25,313 nucleotides of DNA from Gloeopeniophorella convolvens. Its lineage: Eukaryota > Basidiomycota > Agaricomycetes > Russulales. Numbering within the stretch: position 1 is the first letter of the stretch; the number at the start of each line of letters is the position of its first letter. Below are positions 1 through 9,714 of the stretch, in pieces. The stretch lies in assembly GCA_022496205.1 (NCBI GenBank), contig WTXD01000155.1:1-25313 (forward strand). Direction: 5' to 3'. Below the pieces are notes generated by a model that made no database searches, was not told where the DNA came from, and saw only the letters and a program-made list of their open reading frames with translations. Position numbers and translations under genes: made by a program.

Positions 1-1
1 T

Positions 2-545
2 GCGATCCGCGCGGCCCGTGTGCGGCAGACTCACCATGCAAATGCCCGACGCTCAGATGATAACGAGTTCGATGTTGGGCAACCGGTATACTTGAGTACC
101 AAAAACTTGAAGCTACCCAGCGGTCGCGCGAGCAAACTGAATCCGCGATTGTCGGCCCTTCAAGGTATTAGCTGCTCACCCGGATACATCGACGTACTGA
201 CTTGAGCTGCCACCTGAACTGGTGCAGCGCCGCATTCACCCGGTATTCCATGCGTCGTTATTAAGAAAATTTGAGCCTAACGATGACACATTGTTCCCGA
301 ACCAGGAGGCGCGCCGCTGGTATGATTTTGGCGCACTGGAAGATGAGGAATGGAAGGTGGAAGCCATTGTGAACCACCGATGGTTAGGAGAGTCTGAGGA
401 CGCCATCGAATTCGAAGTAGAATGGCCAGCGGAGATAGGACTTGGGAGACCTACGAGAACTGCAAGGATCTCGTTGCCTTGGATGAGTACCTTGGTCTTC
501 AGGGCGTTTCCGACTGGGAAGATCTGCCGCGAGACCGCACCTCAT
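2..545 (+). pseudogene. Ty3/gypsy retrotransposon polyprotein, broken 3' end (integrase C-terminus and chromodomain)
   Basis: This is the tail of a chromovirus-type Ty3/gypsy pol polyprotein, entering from outside the window. Frame 2 from the left edge gives the integrase C-terminal segment (VYLSTKNLKLP at about 86-118). Frame 3 then gives the typical RRIHPVFHASLLR block followed by a chromodomain start (WKVEAIVNHRWLG). Frame 2 resumes near 430 with TWETYENCKDLVALDEYL, the chromodomain end. The family reads these blocks as one frame, so there are at least two frameshifts (about 150 and 425-435) and a TGA near 198. It is therefore a dead copy. Reverse transcriptase and protease parts lie outside the window. 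The open frame running on to 901 has no recognisable family signature and is probably chance. Basis: motifs seen; family order known; loss of function inferred. Confidence 0.85.
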
Positions 546-1228
546 CTCACCTGTTGCATGCGATGCGGGTTGTGATTGAGGACTGTGCGAAACATCCTGA
601 CAAGGTTATAAGAGCACCGACAGAGGACAAAGGAACGCTGGAACACTCACTACTATCCAGCAATACTATCTCGCTCATCATGGATACTCTCCTGAACGCT
701 CTTCCCACCACTGTTGCTCCTGCGGACACACTCTTGACTCCTGTTGAGAACCGCTTGAGCCCAAAAGGGAGTGCCGTCATTGGCGCCCCCAACTTCCATC
801 AGGCAGAAGCGCATGTCCCATTTGGTACAAAATCGGCACTTTGTGTACACTTGGGCCTTTGTAGCACCCCCCCCCTTATATCGTACCAAATAGTCCCATG
901 AAATCCTATATTGCACTATTTAGGCCAATGCACAAAGTGGACAAAGTGGCCTAAGGCGGACTAAGTCAGCATAGGCCGGCAGCACCCCTACGCGTGCTCT
1001 AGCTCTTGTCGTCCAATAAGATCATGCCTCTTACCTCGACTGTGATTGGCTCCTCTTTCTGTGGTCCCAATCCGGAGATCTGATGATTGATGATCTGTTG
1101 ACATATCTTTCGTTAGTCATTCCTAGATGGTTCTCCATCTGGCTCACTATCCGGCATCGGCGGGGTAAAGCAGAACCCGAGATATATTACAAATCGCGTT
1201 ATCAAGTTTGAGCAATCTAATCTAATCA
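546..1228. other. Intergenic stretch downstream of the gypsy remnant
   Basis: No gene is supported here. This is where a 3' LTR of the gypsy element would be expected, but with only one copy in view I cannot delimit one. A C-run (9 C) lies near 868-876. An imperfect inverted repeat lies at about 817-960 and is listed separately. The right end is the 3' flank of the minus-strand DUF6532-like gene. Confidence 0.5.
817..960. repeat. Imperfect inverted repeat (possible MITE or LTR fragment)
   Basis: The left side carries ATTTGGTAC followed shortly by CACTTTGTG and GGCCT. The right side carries the complements GTACCAAAT, then AGGCC and CACAAAGTG. The blocks are inverted but in a different relative order and with mismatches, so this is not a clean hairpin. 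It may be an old miniature element or part of the gypsy 3' LTR. Confidence is low. Confidence 0.25.
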
Positions 1229-3382
1229 TTATTCACCATTTGGGCTCGGCGCGCGGGAGAGAGCCTGACTATCTTCCTCTGTTACACTACCTGCTACAGA
1301 TCCCCTGTCCGAATCATCGGTCTGGCTAGAGGCAGTAGCAGCAGCTACTGCTTCCATGATGGAGTCGTAGGGCACGGGGACGAGAAGGGTCCCAGAGCGG
1401 GACTCCTCGAGCGTAGGGAGACCAGCATGGTGCCTAGCGTCAATTAGGCCATATAGATATTGCAGAAACCGTAGTGCTTACCTTCCCTTTGCGTAGATGG
1501 ACTCTCGCATCTTTCGGCCAACACCCTTGCGCTTGCCGTTCTTCTCGTATTCGATGAGATGCGTGACATAGGTCCGATACAATGCCTCATAGTTGTCGCC
1601 TACAAACCCATTTTCTTTTACCTTGGCCCCACTGAGCCAGCATTGAATAGTGTGGTGGATCTGTAGACGCTCAAGAGACTGTTACAACTGAAATAGAAAG
1701 GGAGGCGCTCACCACAGTGAGAACCAGTGCCAGTGCTGGGTACGGGAAGGGGTTGAAATACTCTCCAAACATGGCCCTTTGGCCGTCTGGTCCGAAACCA
1801 GGAGACGTTGATCGCACGCTGAATCAGGGGGTTCTGATAGATTGTGCCCTTGCGCTCTGGAGTCTGTTACACACAGTATCAGCCTTAGAGTCATTTGCGC
1901 CAATGTGGTCACTTACTTTATACAGGAAAGCATTGTCCTTCATTAGCTCCTGCACGCGGGCCACGTTTGCAGCAAGCGTCTCTTCCGCTTTGCTGGTTTC
2001 GAACCCGCATGCCACTTCAATCATAGTGGTGAGCTTGGTTTTGACGTCAGAGCGCATTTGCGACGTGCGTTCACGGATCTATAGTTGAAATATGAGTATC
2101 TCTCAACCTGAGCTCCGACTTGAGAGCTCAAAGGACCACTTACTAGCTTCAGGATACCGGTCGTTATCTCCAGGTTAACCTCCATCTCCTGGCATGCTTC
2201 ATCCCATGCCTCAATAGCCCAGTTGTCTGCTGTAGCACGCAAGGGGAACGCATCGCGTGAAGCAAGCTTGCAATGATAGAACCTGATAGCATTACTTATG
2301 GCCGTCCGGTGAGTCTTGTCAAAGTCGCGTTGACAGGGACGGAACCTGCGACGTTTCCCGGTGCCACGGCGAGCTCGGGTCAGCTTTGGAGTGATATTAG
2401 CGTCATCACTGTCAGACTCTCCATGTCATCTTCAATGGACCTGAGTCATCATCGACATAGAAGCGCCGTCTACCGCTGGACCTTGACTGCAGAGACATTG
2501 GCTGCTTGAAGTGCACTTCAAGTGCCAATAGATCCTTCTCGTCGGCGTCGCTGATCCCGACATAATCCTCGATGTCAGCATCCTCTTCAGACTCGCTCTC
2601 GTCGTCAGAGCCATCACTTGCTTGCTCGGCAACCTGAGTACCGTCCACATCCATAGGTTCCATGAGCGTTGGGTCGATGTACTCGTTGGCCCATCTGTTG
2701 TTAGCAGGTACTATGGGTTGAATCAAGAACGTCTCTAATATAGGTCTGATATTACTTGCCATATGGCGCCTGAACTTGGATAGGTACCTGGATAGGCCCC
2801 TGGGCGTGCGTTGGGTGGGGATGAACATGCATGGCCTGTGCGTGTACTGGTAAAGCGGTGGTCTGTGGCCGGGTAACAGCCACTGCAGGCGTAGGGAGTC
2901 GGCTGTCGCGCATAACCAGAGAACCCTCACGGCGCGAGCTGGGGTCTTCACAGTGCCAGCCAGCCTGGACCCCCCAACCATGCGGGCAGGGACAACAGAC
3001 TTCCCGCTAGGAGTACGCTGGGACTCTGTAGACATCACTGTGGTCGAGGCGAACTGATAGTTAATAGGCTATTAGTGCGCTGGCAGTTAACTAGTGGCAT
3101 AGGGCACATCTAACCTGGGGGCCAACGAGCCAGCATCAACTTGCTTCTTCCTGGGGCGTGGGCCCGGATTGGTGGCCTTGGCGAGCTTCTTGGCCTTCTT
3201 GAGTGCCCGTTTTTTTTCCTCCTCTGTGCGCTCATCTTCTGTAGAAAGATATCAGTATTTGGTCACGCCAAACTGCTTGACTTACCCAGCTGCTGCTGCT
3301 TCTGCGATAGACGACGCTTCCTTGAACTGGATGATACCTCATCACCCATGGAGACGTCTTCATGGCGGTGAATGGTGCGCAT
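1229..3382 (-). pseudogene. DUF6532-like basidiomycete protein gene, eight exons, several 1-bp frame breaks
   Basis: Exons on minus: 3382-3286, 3238-3115, 3053-2760, 2710-2144, 2078-1917, 1863-1713, 1660-1482, 1433-1229. Introns are 47-65 nt; the one at 2711-2759 has a GC...AG boundary (GCAAGT). The product has a lysine-rich start (KKRALKKAKKLAKA), an acidic middle (SDDESESEEDADIEDY), then the block I associate with the uncharacterised family DUF6532: AIEAWDEACQEMEVN, KLIRERTSQMRSDVK, NPLIQRAINVSWF, YFNPFPYPALALVLTV, NYEALYRTYVTHL. Function is unknown. The reading frame needs single-base corrections at about 3117-3121 (C-run), 2941-2944 (G4 on plus), 2437, 2415 and 1795-1797 (A3 on plus). All lie in or next to short runs, and exon lengths agree exactly with these five indels. 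It is either a decaying gene or a locally poor assembly. A possible further 5' exon lies at 3477-3552. The ATG at 3382 is the most upstream in-frame start of the first confident exon. Confidence 0.72.
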
Positions 3383-3700
3383 ATTGAGAGGAGAGCTCTA
3401 GTGATGGGCGACGCAGGGGGTCGTTCAGTCAAAAATCTCTGGCAGTGACTTCGGAGGGAGTTGAAATAACCTTTACCTAGGCTCGCCGACCCTGCAAGAG
3501 CTCTGCGGATTTGTGATGGACCCGACTCAGCGGTGCGCTCGGCTGTCAACAACAGTCTTCTTCATCGTTCAACACGTGCTATGCTTTTGTGAGAATTCAA
3601 TTGGTTTGAGGTATGAGCTCGCACCGTTCTTAGCCCCAAGTGGGCACACAATCGAAACACCTCCCCGGCACCCTATCCCACCTATCCCTAGCCTTCTCTC
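3383..3700. other. Divergent intergenic region between the DUF6532-like gene and the Plavaka transposase
   Basis: This 318-bp gap separates two divergent starts. A short minus-strand open frame at 3477-3552, ending at a GTAAAG donor-like site, could be an extra first exon of the DUF6532-like gene, but the phase does not join cleanly. No terminal inverted repeat of the Plavaka element could be recognised, so its left boundary is unknown. Confidence 0.4.
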
Positions 3701-6700
3701 ATGCCCGTGCGTGACCACCGCCTCCGACATCGATGCCCTTATTGTCCAAGGAGGTTCTGCAGTGAAGCCCGCGTGCAGAGCCATATTCAGAATCGCCAGC
3801 AATGTTTGATAAAACATAAACGACACATACAGGAAGTCCGAGCGTCTCTCCTCGCATGGCGTCGGCGCGACATACCTGCCAATCTCCCCGACGAAAGGGA
3901 CTTCCCTGATGCCGGCGATGTGTTCGCTGAGTTTCCTGACGAACCATTCGCCCAAGAGCCCCCAAGGCTTTCACCACCCCCTGATGCATGACCAAACGTC
4001 CACCGCCGGTATGTTGAGGCATTCCCGGGTCCAGTGGGCAATGTGATACGCAAGGCAGAGGCTACGTTTGAGCGACGCCGCCGAGAGCAAGGTGCAATGG
4101 ACTTACCACTGTGCCATCCTTTTGGCAACGTCGAAGAGTGGGAGCTTGCGCGCTGGATCATCAAGAATATTGGACAGACTCAGACTGATTCATTACTTGC
4201 CTTGCCTATCGTACGTTCCCATCTTCTTCCAAGAGGATTGCCTTGAAATCGGTTCTTGTAGTTCAAATCACTAGGCCTATCATATCATAACAACTATTCT
4301 ATGATGAAACTGGTTGACAACTTACCTAGTGGTCCAGAGTGGACCTGCGACATGGTCCACGTCGTTGGGGACCGCATTGATGAGCATGGACGCCCAATGG
4401 AAGCGGATCTCAAATGCTGGATGAGAGATCCTCTGGATTGTATTCATGAGCTGATGGGGAACCCCGCCTTTCGTGATGCATTCTGCTACGCACCCGAGCG
4501 TGCGTATACCGACGAGCACGGTACCAATCATCTCTATGACGAGATGTGGACCGGGAACTGGTGGTGGGACACACAGGTCAGTCTCGCGACTCATCAGCAA
4601 AGCACTGAACTACTTAGCTTACGGTGTTGGCCCCAGTTAAAACTTCCACCAGGAGCTGTTGTCGCACCTATCATCCTATCCTCAGATAAGACAACGCTGA
4701 TGCGACATCGTGGTGACAAGGAGGCATGGCCTGTGTACCTTACCCTTGGCAATATCGCAAGAGGTGTACGCTGTCGACCATCATCCCACGCGAACATCCT
4801 CATTGGCTATCTCCCGACATCTACACTGGGGACGCTCTTCACAAGCGCTACCCAACCCCTTGCAAAATACCGCCTCTTTCACTATTGCATGGGACAAATC
4901 ATGAAGCCCTTGATCCAAGCTGGGACTGACGGCGTCGAGATGACTTGTCCGGATGGCTGGATTCGTCGCGTACACCCTATCCTCGCTGCATACATCGCCG
5001 ACAATCCAGAGCAATGCCTGATAGCATGCTGCCAAGAGAACGCGTGTCCTTCTTGTCCTGTGGATGTTAAACGGAAAGGTGACCCATTGCATACCAACTT
5101 CCGGGACCCGGAAGAAACATTGTCAGCCATCCGTGCATATGTTGAGCAGAATCACTCGCCGCTGTTCGAAGCGCACGCTCTTCGCGCGATCCCTGATCCA
5201 TTCTGGGCTAACCTCCCCCATGCCAACATATACACCTGCTTCACACCCGATCTCCTCCACCAGCTTCACAATGGCGTCTTTGGTGAACACCTTGTCAAAT
5301 GGTGTACGCAGCTCTTGGGGAACAAGGAGATCGACGCACGTTATGAGCGGATGTCTCCGTTTCCGGGTCTTCGTCAATTCAAGTCTGGTATCTCCCGCGT
5401 CAGTCAGTGGACCGGCAGAGAGCATCAGGAGATGCAGAGCGTGTTCTTGGGCGTACTCACCGGGGCTGTCACTGGGGCTGTCATTGGGGCTGTCGCCGAC
5501 GACTGGATGAAGATGGCAAAAGCTCTACTCGATTTCGTATTCCATGCCCGACTGCACGCGCAAACCACTCGCACAATTGCGGGACTTCTCAAGGCCTTGG
5601 ATCGCTTTCATCAATCTAAACACGTGGTTATCAACACCGGCATCCGCGAACATTTCGAAATACCCAAGGTGCACTCCATGGTGCACTACGCTGCCTTCAT
5701 CGAGTCCCATGGTGCCGTTGTGGGTTTCAACACCGAGACCCCAGAGCGCCTGCACATCGACTTTGCAAAGCGCGCTTACCGCGCAACCAATAAGCGGGAC
5801 TACACCTCTCAAATGACGCAGTGGCTTCGACGCCAGGAGGCTGTGGACGTTGCGGACGCGTATCTCACCTGGTGCAAGCATGTGGACAATCCTTCCCTGG
5901 TGCCGGTCTCTGAAGGCCCTGACAAACTCATTCATGAGTTCAAGCGTCAGCAAAATGATAGGGGAGTACTTGCCTCAGTTGGCGATATACCCGGCATGCC
6001 ACCCCGAGTTATCCGAATCGCTGTCAAGTCCCCTGCCCCCAAAACACGCACAGACACCCTAATCACAAAGTATGGGGCACTTCAGTTCACCACAGCACTT
6101 AACAGCTTCCTGTCGAACAAGACCGCACATAGCGTCCAAGCTAGCGACCGCGACACATTTGCTGCATACCACAAATTATCGGTAACTCAGATGCCAACGC
6201 AGTTCACCGGCGATCGACTTTATGAATACCACGTCCACGCGGTACTAGGTTCGCCCGCCCAAGGCCGGAAATCCGAGCACCATCCCTCCTTTGATACAGT
6301 GTTGATCGTCGACCCTGAAGGCGACTCCGGTGTGCGAGGAGTCCCCGGGATAGATGGTGCGTCAGTTGTATGGTCTCAACAAATGGTCTCACACTTACTT
6401 TCTATATAGCTTGCTTGAGGCCTGCGCGCGTACGGGCACTCTTCACGATCCCAGAACGCCTGGGTACTGACACTGGCCTTCTGGCATACGTTGAATTGTT
6501 CACGCGCTTGGGACCGAGGGATGCTCCGACCGGTATGTTTCAAGTCGCGCCATCCACGAGGAATCGTCGGCGCCACTCGTACGTGATCCGCGTGGATGAC
6601 ATAGTATTACCGTGCCATCTTGTGCCTAAGAGCTCCCCACCGTCAGCGTGGCCACGTCGCTGGAAGACACATACCGTACTGGATGATGCTTCTCAGTTCC

Positions 6701-6756
6701 TTGTCAACACACATGTCGACTTACATACCTATGCAGCATTCAATATATTAGATTAG
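3701..6756 (+). pseudogene. Plavaka (CACTA-like) transposase, three exons, one internal TGA
   Basis: Exons 3701-4210, 4262-6356 and 6410-6756 join in phase across introns of 51 and 53 nt (GTACGT...TTGTAG and GTGCGT...TATATAG) to about 983 codons. The N-terminus has a zinc-finger-like CPYCPRRF...H...C motif (codons about 10-35). Next come EEWELARWIIKNIGQ and LSYHNNYSMMKLVD, then the transposase core: DEHGRPMEADLKCWMRDP, IILSSDKTTLMRHRGDKEAW, a cysteine-rich CPSCPVDVKRKGDPL, FTPDLLHQLHNGVFG, and IREHFEIPKVHSMVHY. The last exon gives the family C-terminus (LLAYVELFTRLG, DDIVLPCHLVPK). This is the usual Plavaka layout and length. The only defect seen is TGA at 3989-3991 in exon 1 (codon 97), where the same frame continues as RRYVEAFPGPVG; a C-to-T change of CGA would explain it. 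Element ends and TIRs were not found. No RNase-H residues were assigned individually. Confidence 0.88.
5462..5497 (+). repeat. Three 12-bp tandem units inside the Plavaka transposase
   Basis: GGGGCTGTCACT, GGGGCTGTCATT and GGGGCTGTCGCC follow one another and encode GAVTGAVIGAVA. The in-frame expansion adds eight residues relative to a single unit and does not break the reading frame. Related transposases that I know have a single GAV-type segment here, so this looks like replication slippage. Confidence 0.8.
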
Positions 6757-7081
6757 CTATTCAAACCAAGGGTGAGATCTTGGGGCGCTGAGACGATCTG
6801 TAGTTCCAGTCAGTCCGGGATATGTGCCGCTGACGTTGTAGTGATAACGCACGCATCGCATGGACCACCCGTAGGTCACCGTTTCGGCTTTTTTTTTCTG
6901 ATCACACCCGCTCAGTGGACCACAGGGGTTCCCCAAGACTCTGCAGGAGGAAAGGGTTCGCAGTATCATCTTTGACTCAGACTGCTACCTTGCATGGTGC
7001 ACGGTACGCGCTCCCCCGTAATCCCAACTCAACTCGGATAATATATGGTATATGACGAAAATATGCTTCCATGTGTTAACT
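6757..7081. other. Gap between the convergent ends of the Plavaka and Myb genes
   Basis: This 325-bp stretch holds the 3' flanks of two convergent genes. It contains a T-run (9 T) at 6891-6899. No coding exon is supported, and the right terminus of the Plavaka element was not recognised here. Confidence 0.5.
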
Positions 7082-8427
7082 CTAGGGGTCCCCACTTGGC
7101 TCTGCACTGGTAGCTGGTGAAATCGCGGCAGGGCAGACCAGGCGAAGCACTAGCATGGCGACGACAGCTATAACTTTATCAAGGCATGCTCGCGCCCTCT
7201 TCAAATCAGCTACTCACCTTCATGCGTCATGCCCGCCGACTCGGGGATCTGAGCTTTTAGGCGCTTCCACTTCTGCTGGATGGCCTGCGCGCTCCATTGA
7301 TTCCATTGCGCATCGCGCAGTGCCTCCCAGCTAACATCCATCTCCTTCGCAACTCCGAGGGACGCGACTCTACAACATGAGCTTGTGCGCGGTACGGACG
7401 CGAAGGATATACGTACTTGGAGATCAAGGTGCGTTCATCAATATCCGTCCATACGCGCTTCTTTCCTGAACTGGCCAGCTTAGCTTGCAACGTGCCAGTC
7501 CTGCAAAGCAGACCGAAGTCAGGATTGCGGATGAGGACATAAAACCACCAGACCATTTGTTCTGGCACTGCTGGCCAGTACACGTCCCGTGCATGCGGCG
7601 GGAGACTTCGGACCAGAAACCGGGCACTTTCGTATCAGTGCGGCCCTCCTGAGCCAGATTGCGTAGGATCTCCAGGAGTTCCTGCTCCTCGTCTCCGGTC
7701 CATGCCCCTGGTACAATACTCTTCAGCTGGGTACTGCAGAGGTTTCGGGGCGAATACGCCTGACCTTTACGTCGTACCCGGGCGGGGCTCTTGCGTTTGT
7801 GGAAGCGATCGCGGCAGTCCGATGGGGGGCGTTCGACCGCCTCGGAAATCTTGGCCCAATCGCGCCCGTACTTTGCAATCGCCCTGACACAACATGAACG
7901 TTTGTCGGAGATAAAGAGAAATGCTCACGTACCGGGTGAGCTGTTCATCTTCCCCACCGGTCCACTTGCCCCGCCGCCCCATGCTGTCATGCGTACGACG
8001 GACGTGTGCGTGAACAGCCTTTACTCCTCGCGAAGGCACAGCGCGAGCTACAAGATACATGAGCACCAGGCAGCAGGTAAACGTACGATACTTACCGATT
8101 CGCGACCAGAACTCGCCAGAGCTATGCTCATCATCGCCTCCTAGGATGATACCTTCTAGGTCGTCTTTAGTGATATTCCTCTCCTAGACACCGTTAACAG
8201 AGCAGCGCGAAGTATAGCGTGCCTGGTGACACACCTGGCAGTACAGATCCAGGGCATCCTCGATCTGCTTATTCTCGTCCTCCGAGAACGCCCCACGGCG
8301 ACAAATTATGCCTGGACGCTGTGAGTACGGCGCTTGGTGGGCACTATCGAGAGGACTCACCATGTTCGTGTTCCAGTTCCTTGGGAGACAGCCACTTCGT
8401 GGCTAGAACGTCATACATATCAGCCAT
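7082..8427 (-). CDS. REB1/Myb-like DNA-binding protein, nine exons, 315 aa
   Basis: Minus-strand exons: 8427-8361, 8311-8235, 8183-8096, 8047-7933, 7883-7778, 7726-7554, 7500-7417, 7369-7218, 7167-7082. All eight introns are 47-53 nt with GT...AG ends, and phases join to an uninterrupted 315-residue frame. Four Myb/SANT-like repeats are visible: residues about 28-99 (RRGAFSEDENKQIEDAL ... HVRRTH), 103-150 (RRGKWTGGEDEQL ... DWAKISEAV ... CRDRFHKR), 158-209 (GAWTGDEEQELLEIL ... FWSEVSRRM ... QCQNKW) and 224-275 (RVWTDIDERTLISK ... WSAQAIQQKWKRLK). This spacing is that of the fungal REB1/DMP1-type nuclear factors, which bind DNA and, in yeast, act in nucleosome exclusion and termination of RNA polymerases. 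The ATG at 8427 is the first in frame, directly after a possible acceptor (CTGCCAG). REB1 proteins are usually longer at the N-terminus, so an upstream exon may be missing. The role here is inferred from repeats only. Confidence 0.82.
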
Positions 8428-8665
8428 CTGGCAGCAAGATGTGAGCAGTAGAACCGAAGCAACAGTGTTGAGACGAGGCGACGCAAGTTATGTTTGTGTT
8501 TGTAACGACAACTTAAACGGCAAGTGGTTGCCGGCAATTCATGAGTAGACGTTGACAAGTGCATCACACAGATACTAATCTAGTCTAGCAACAAACAATG
8601 TAACTAACAAAGATAGTGAGATAGCGGCGTAGAGCAGGCAGACGTCACGCGAGGCAAGAGGAAGG

Positions 8666-8693
8666 CACAATCCGGTCCGCGAGACCGATTGTG
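8666..8693. repeat. Hairpin 1: 11-bp stem with one bulge
   Basis: CACAATCCGGTC at 8666-8677 and GACCGATTGTG at 8683-8693 pair over 11 bp, with one bulged C and a 5-nt CGCGA loop. It sits directly beside a second, larger hairpin in the divergent promoter region. Confidence 0.75.
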
Positions 8694-8701
8694 AACGGGG
8701 G

Positions 8702-8772
8702 AGGCTACGGTGAGGCAACGGGCGACGCCGACCGCGGGGCCGGCGCCCGCTGCCGCAGCCTCACCGTAGCCT
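8702..8772. repeat. Hairpin 2: perfect 15-bp inverted repeat with 41-nt GC-rich loop
   Basis: AGGCTACGGTGAGGC at 8702-8716 is exactly complementary in inverse to 8758-8772. The 41-nt loop (8717-8757) is very GC-rich and contains further short complementarities (GGGCGACGCC, GGCGCCCGC). It lies about 110 bp before the start codon of the 277-aa protein gene, so it could fold in its 5' leader or be a small inverted element. Confidence 0.85.
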
Positions 8773-8880
8773 TCCCAGTTGATAGGCGGCCTATGGCCGG
8801 TTCTTCTTTCCCTTTTCCCTTCTCACGCGCCTACATTTCATTCCACTCTAATCTCGTGTCATCCTCACACCCGCAACCCG

Positions 8881-9714
8881 ATGCCTTCGCCGACCCCCGA
8901 CTTGCCGAGGAACCCGGAGGCTACCGTCCCGAGCGACGATGAGGCCACCGTCCTGAGCGACGATGAGGCACAAGACTTCGAGAAGGAGGCTGCGACAGCA
9001 ATTCGCTATTCCTGGGGCGAGACTGTCGACGGTGACGTGACCGCCGAAGCCCGCGCGCGCGGAACTTCTGATGAGCTGGAGCTACAGTCGCTACATGTCA
9101 GTACCGAGCACGAGGTCCGCAAGGAGAAGGGCGTTCGCCTCTGGCGTGTTGCCTGTCCCCCGGCATACTACCTCAGTGCCGGCGAGCCCTTGACCATCTG
9201 CTGGTCATCTACCCACGACCCGACAACCTCCACAATCACCAAAACCTTTGTCGGGAAGCTGGACGCGATCTGGACCGTTCAACAATACTGGATCTGCTAC
9301 ATCTTCCTCGGCACCAGAGTCCGATGCCGCTACACTGGCATGCAAGAGCTCGTCCGTGCGCGTATCACCTGCCCCCTCGTCTGGGCGTACTTCGAGTTCC
9401 TCATTATTCCCAGCCGCAACAACCGACCCCTGCTCCCTCGCACGGATGACGTCCCGAAGGTTTATCCCCACTGGGCCTACGAGCGTCAAGTGGTGTTGAT
9501 GAACGCCGAGCCATGTGTCCATATCGAGCGGCACACCAATGGGCAGGTCGCGACTCTGCAGGAAAGCGAACATGACCCCCATGTCGACGCGCCCTCCCCC
9601 TGCCCGATGTTTACGAAGGACCTACCGGAGGCGCTGCATCCTGACACGCTGGAGGCGGCGTGTCACGAGCTGGGGTTCGAGAGTTTCTATCCAACAGGTG
9701 GTTCATGGATGTAG
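8881..9714 (+). CDS. Protein of unknown function, single exon, 277 aa
   Basis: This is an open frame of 277 codons from the first in-frame ATG at 8881 (the frame is open further 5' but has no earlier ATG). I do not recognise a family. Residues 13-28 contain two copies of an eight-residue acidic unit (EATVPSDD, EATVLSDD). After an acidic and polar first 80 residues comes a more ordered, aromatic-rich part (GVRLWRVACPPAYYLSAG, IWTVQQYWICYIFLGT, PLVWAYFEFLIIPSRNN). No signal peptide, clear membrane span or catalytic motif stands out. The unbroken frame and the third-position G/C preference argue that it is a real gene. It is transcribed away from the Myb gene and in the same direction as the Spt5-like gene about 1 kb downstream. 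Nothing in the sequence shows its job. Confidence 0.7.
   Translation: MPSPTPDLPRNPEATVPSDDEATVLSDDEAQDFEKEAATAIRYSWGETVDGDVTAEARARGTSDELELQSLHVSTEHEVRKEKGVRLWRVACPPAYYLSAGEPLTICWSSTHDPTTSTITKTFVGKLDAIWTVQQYWICYIFLGTRVRCRYTGMQELVRARITCPLVWAYFEFLIIPSRNNRPLLPRTDDVPKVYPHWAYERQVVLMNAEPCVHIERHTNGQVATLQESEHDPHVDAPSPCPMFTKDLPEALHPDTLEAACHELGFESFYPTGGSWM

Larger units (their letters stand above)
8428..8880. promoter_or_regulatory. Shared 5' region of the divergent Myb gene and the 277-aa protein gene
   Basis: This 453-bp region separates two divergent start codons, so it should hold promoters for both. A partial ATF/CRE-like site (GACGTCAC) lies at 8641-8648. The right half is dominated by two hairpins listed separately, just before a pyrimidine-rich stretch (TTCTTTCCCTTTTCCCTTCT) that is typical of fungal 5' leaders. 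Promoter assignment is inferred from gene orientation. Confidence 0.45.

Noticed and set aside
780..794. TGGCGCCCCCAAC resembles a retroelement primer-binding site
   Set aside because: It lies downstream of the polyprotein end, where a polypurine tract and 3' LTR are expected, and no second LTR is in view. Too short to support alone.
422..901. Open frame of 159 codons
   Set aside because: Only the first 40 codons belong to the gypsy chromodomain; the rest shows no family signature and is likely chance.
2412..3038. Single 208-codon minus-strand frame as a gene of its own
   Set aside because: It crosses two exons and a GC-AG intron of the DUF6532-like gene and includes frame breaks; the middle part is out-of-frame translation.
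5525..5953. Minus-strand open frame of 142 codons
   Set aside because: It is a shadow of the Plavaka transposase exon on the plus strand, which has clear family motifs.
8779..8880. N-terminal extension of the 277-aa protein
   Set aside because: The extended frame starts with TTG; the first in-frame ATG is at 8881, and the extension overlaps leader-like pyrimidine-rich sequence.
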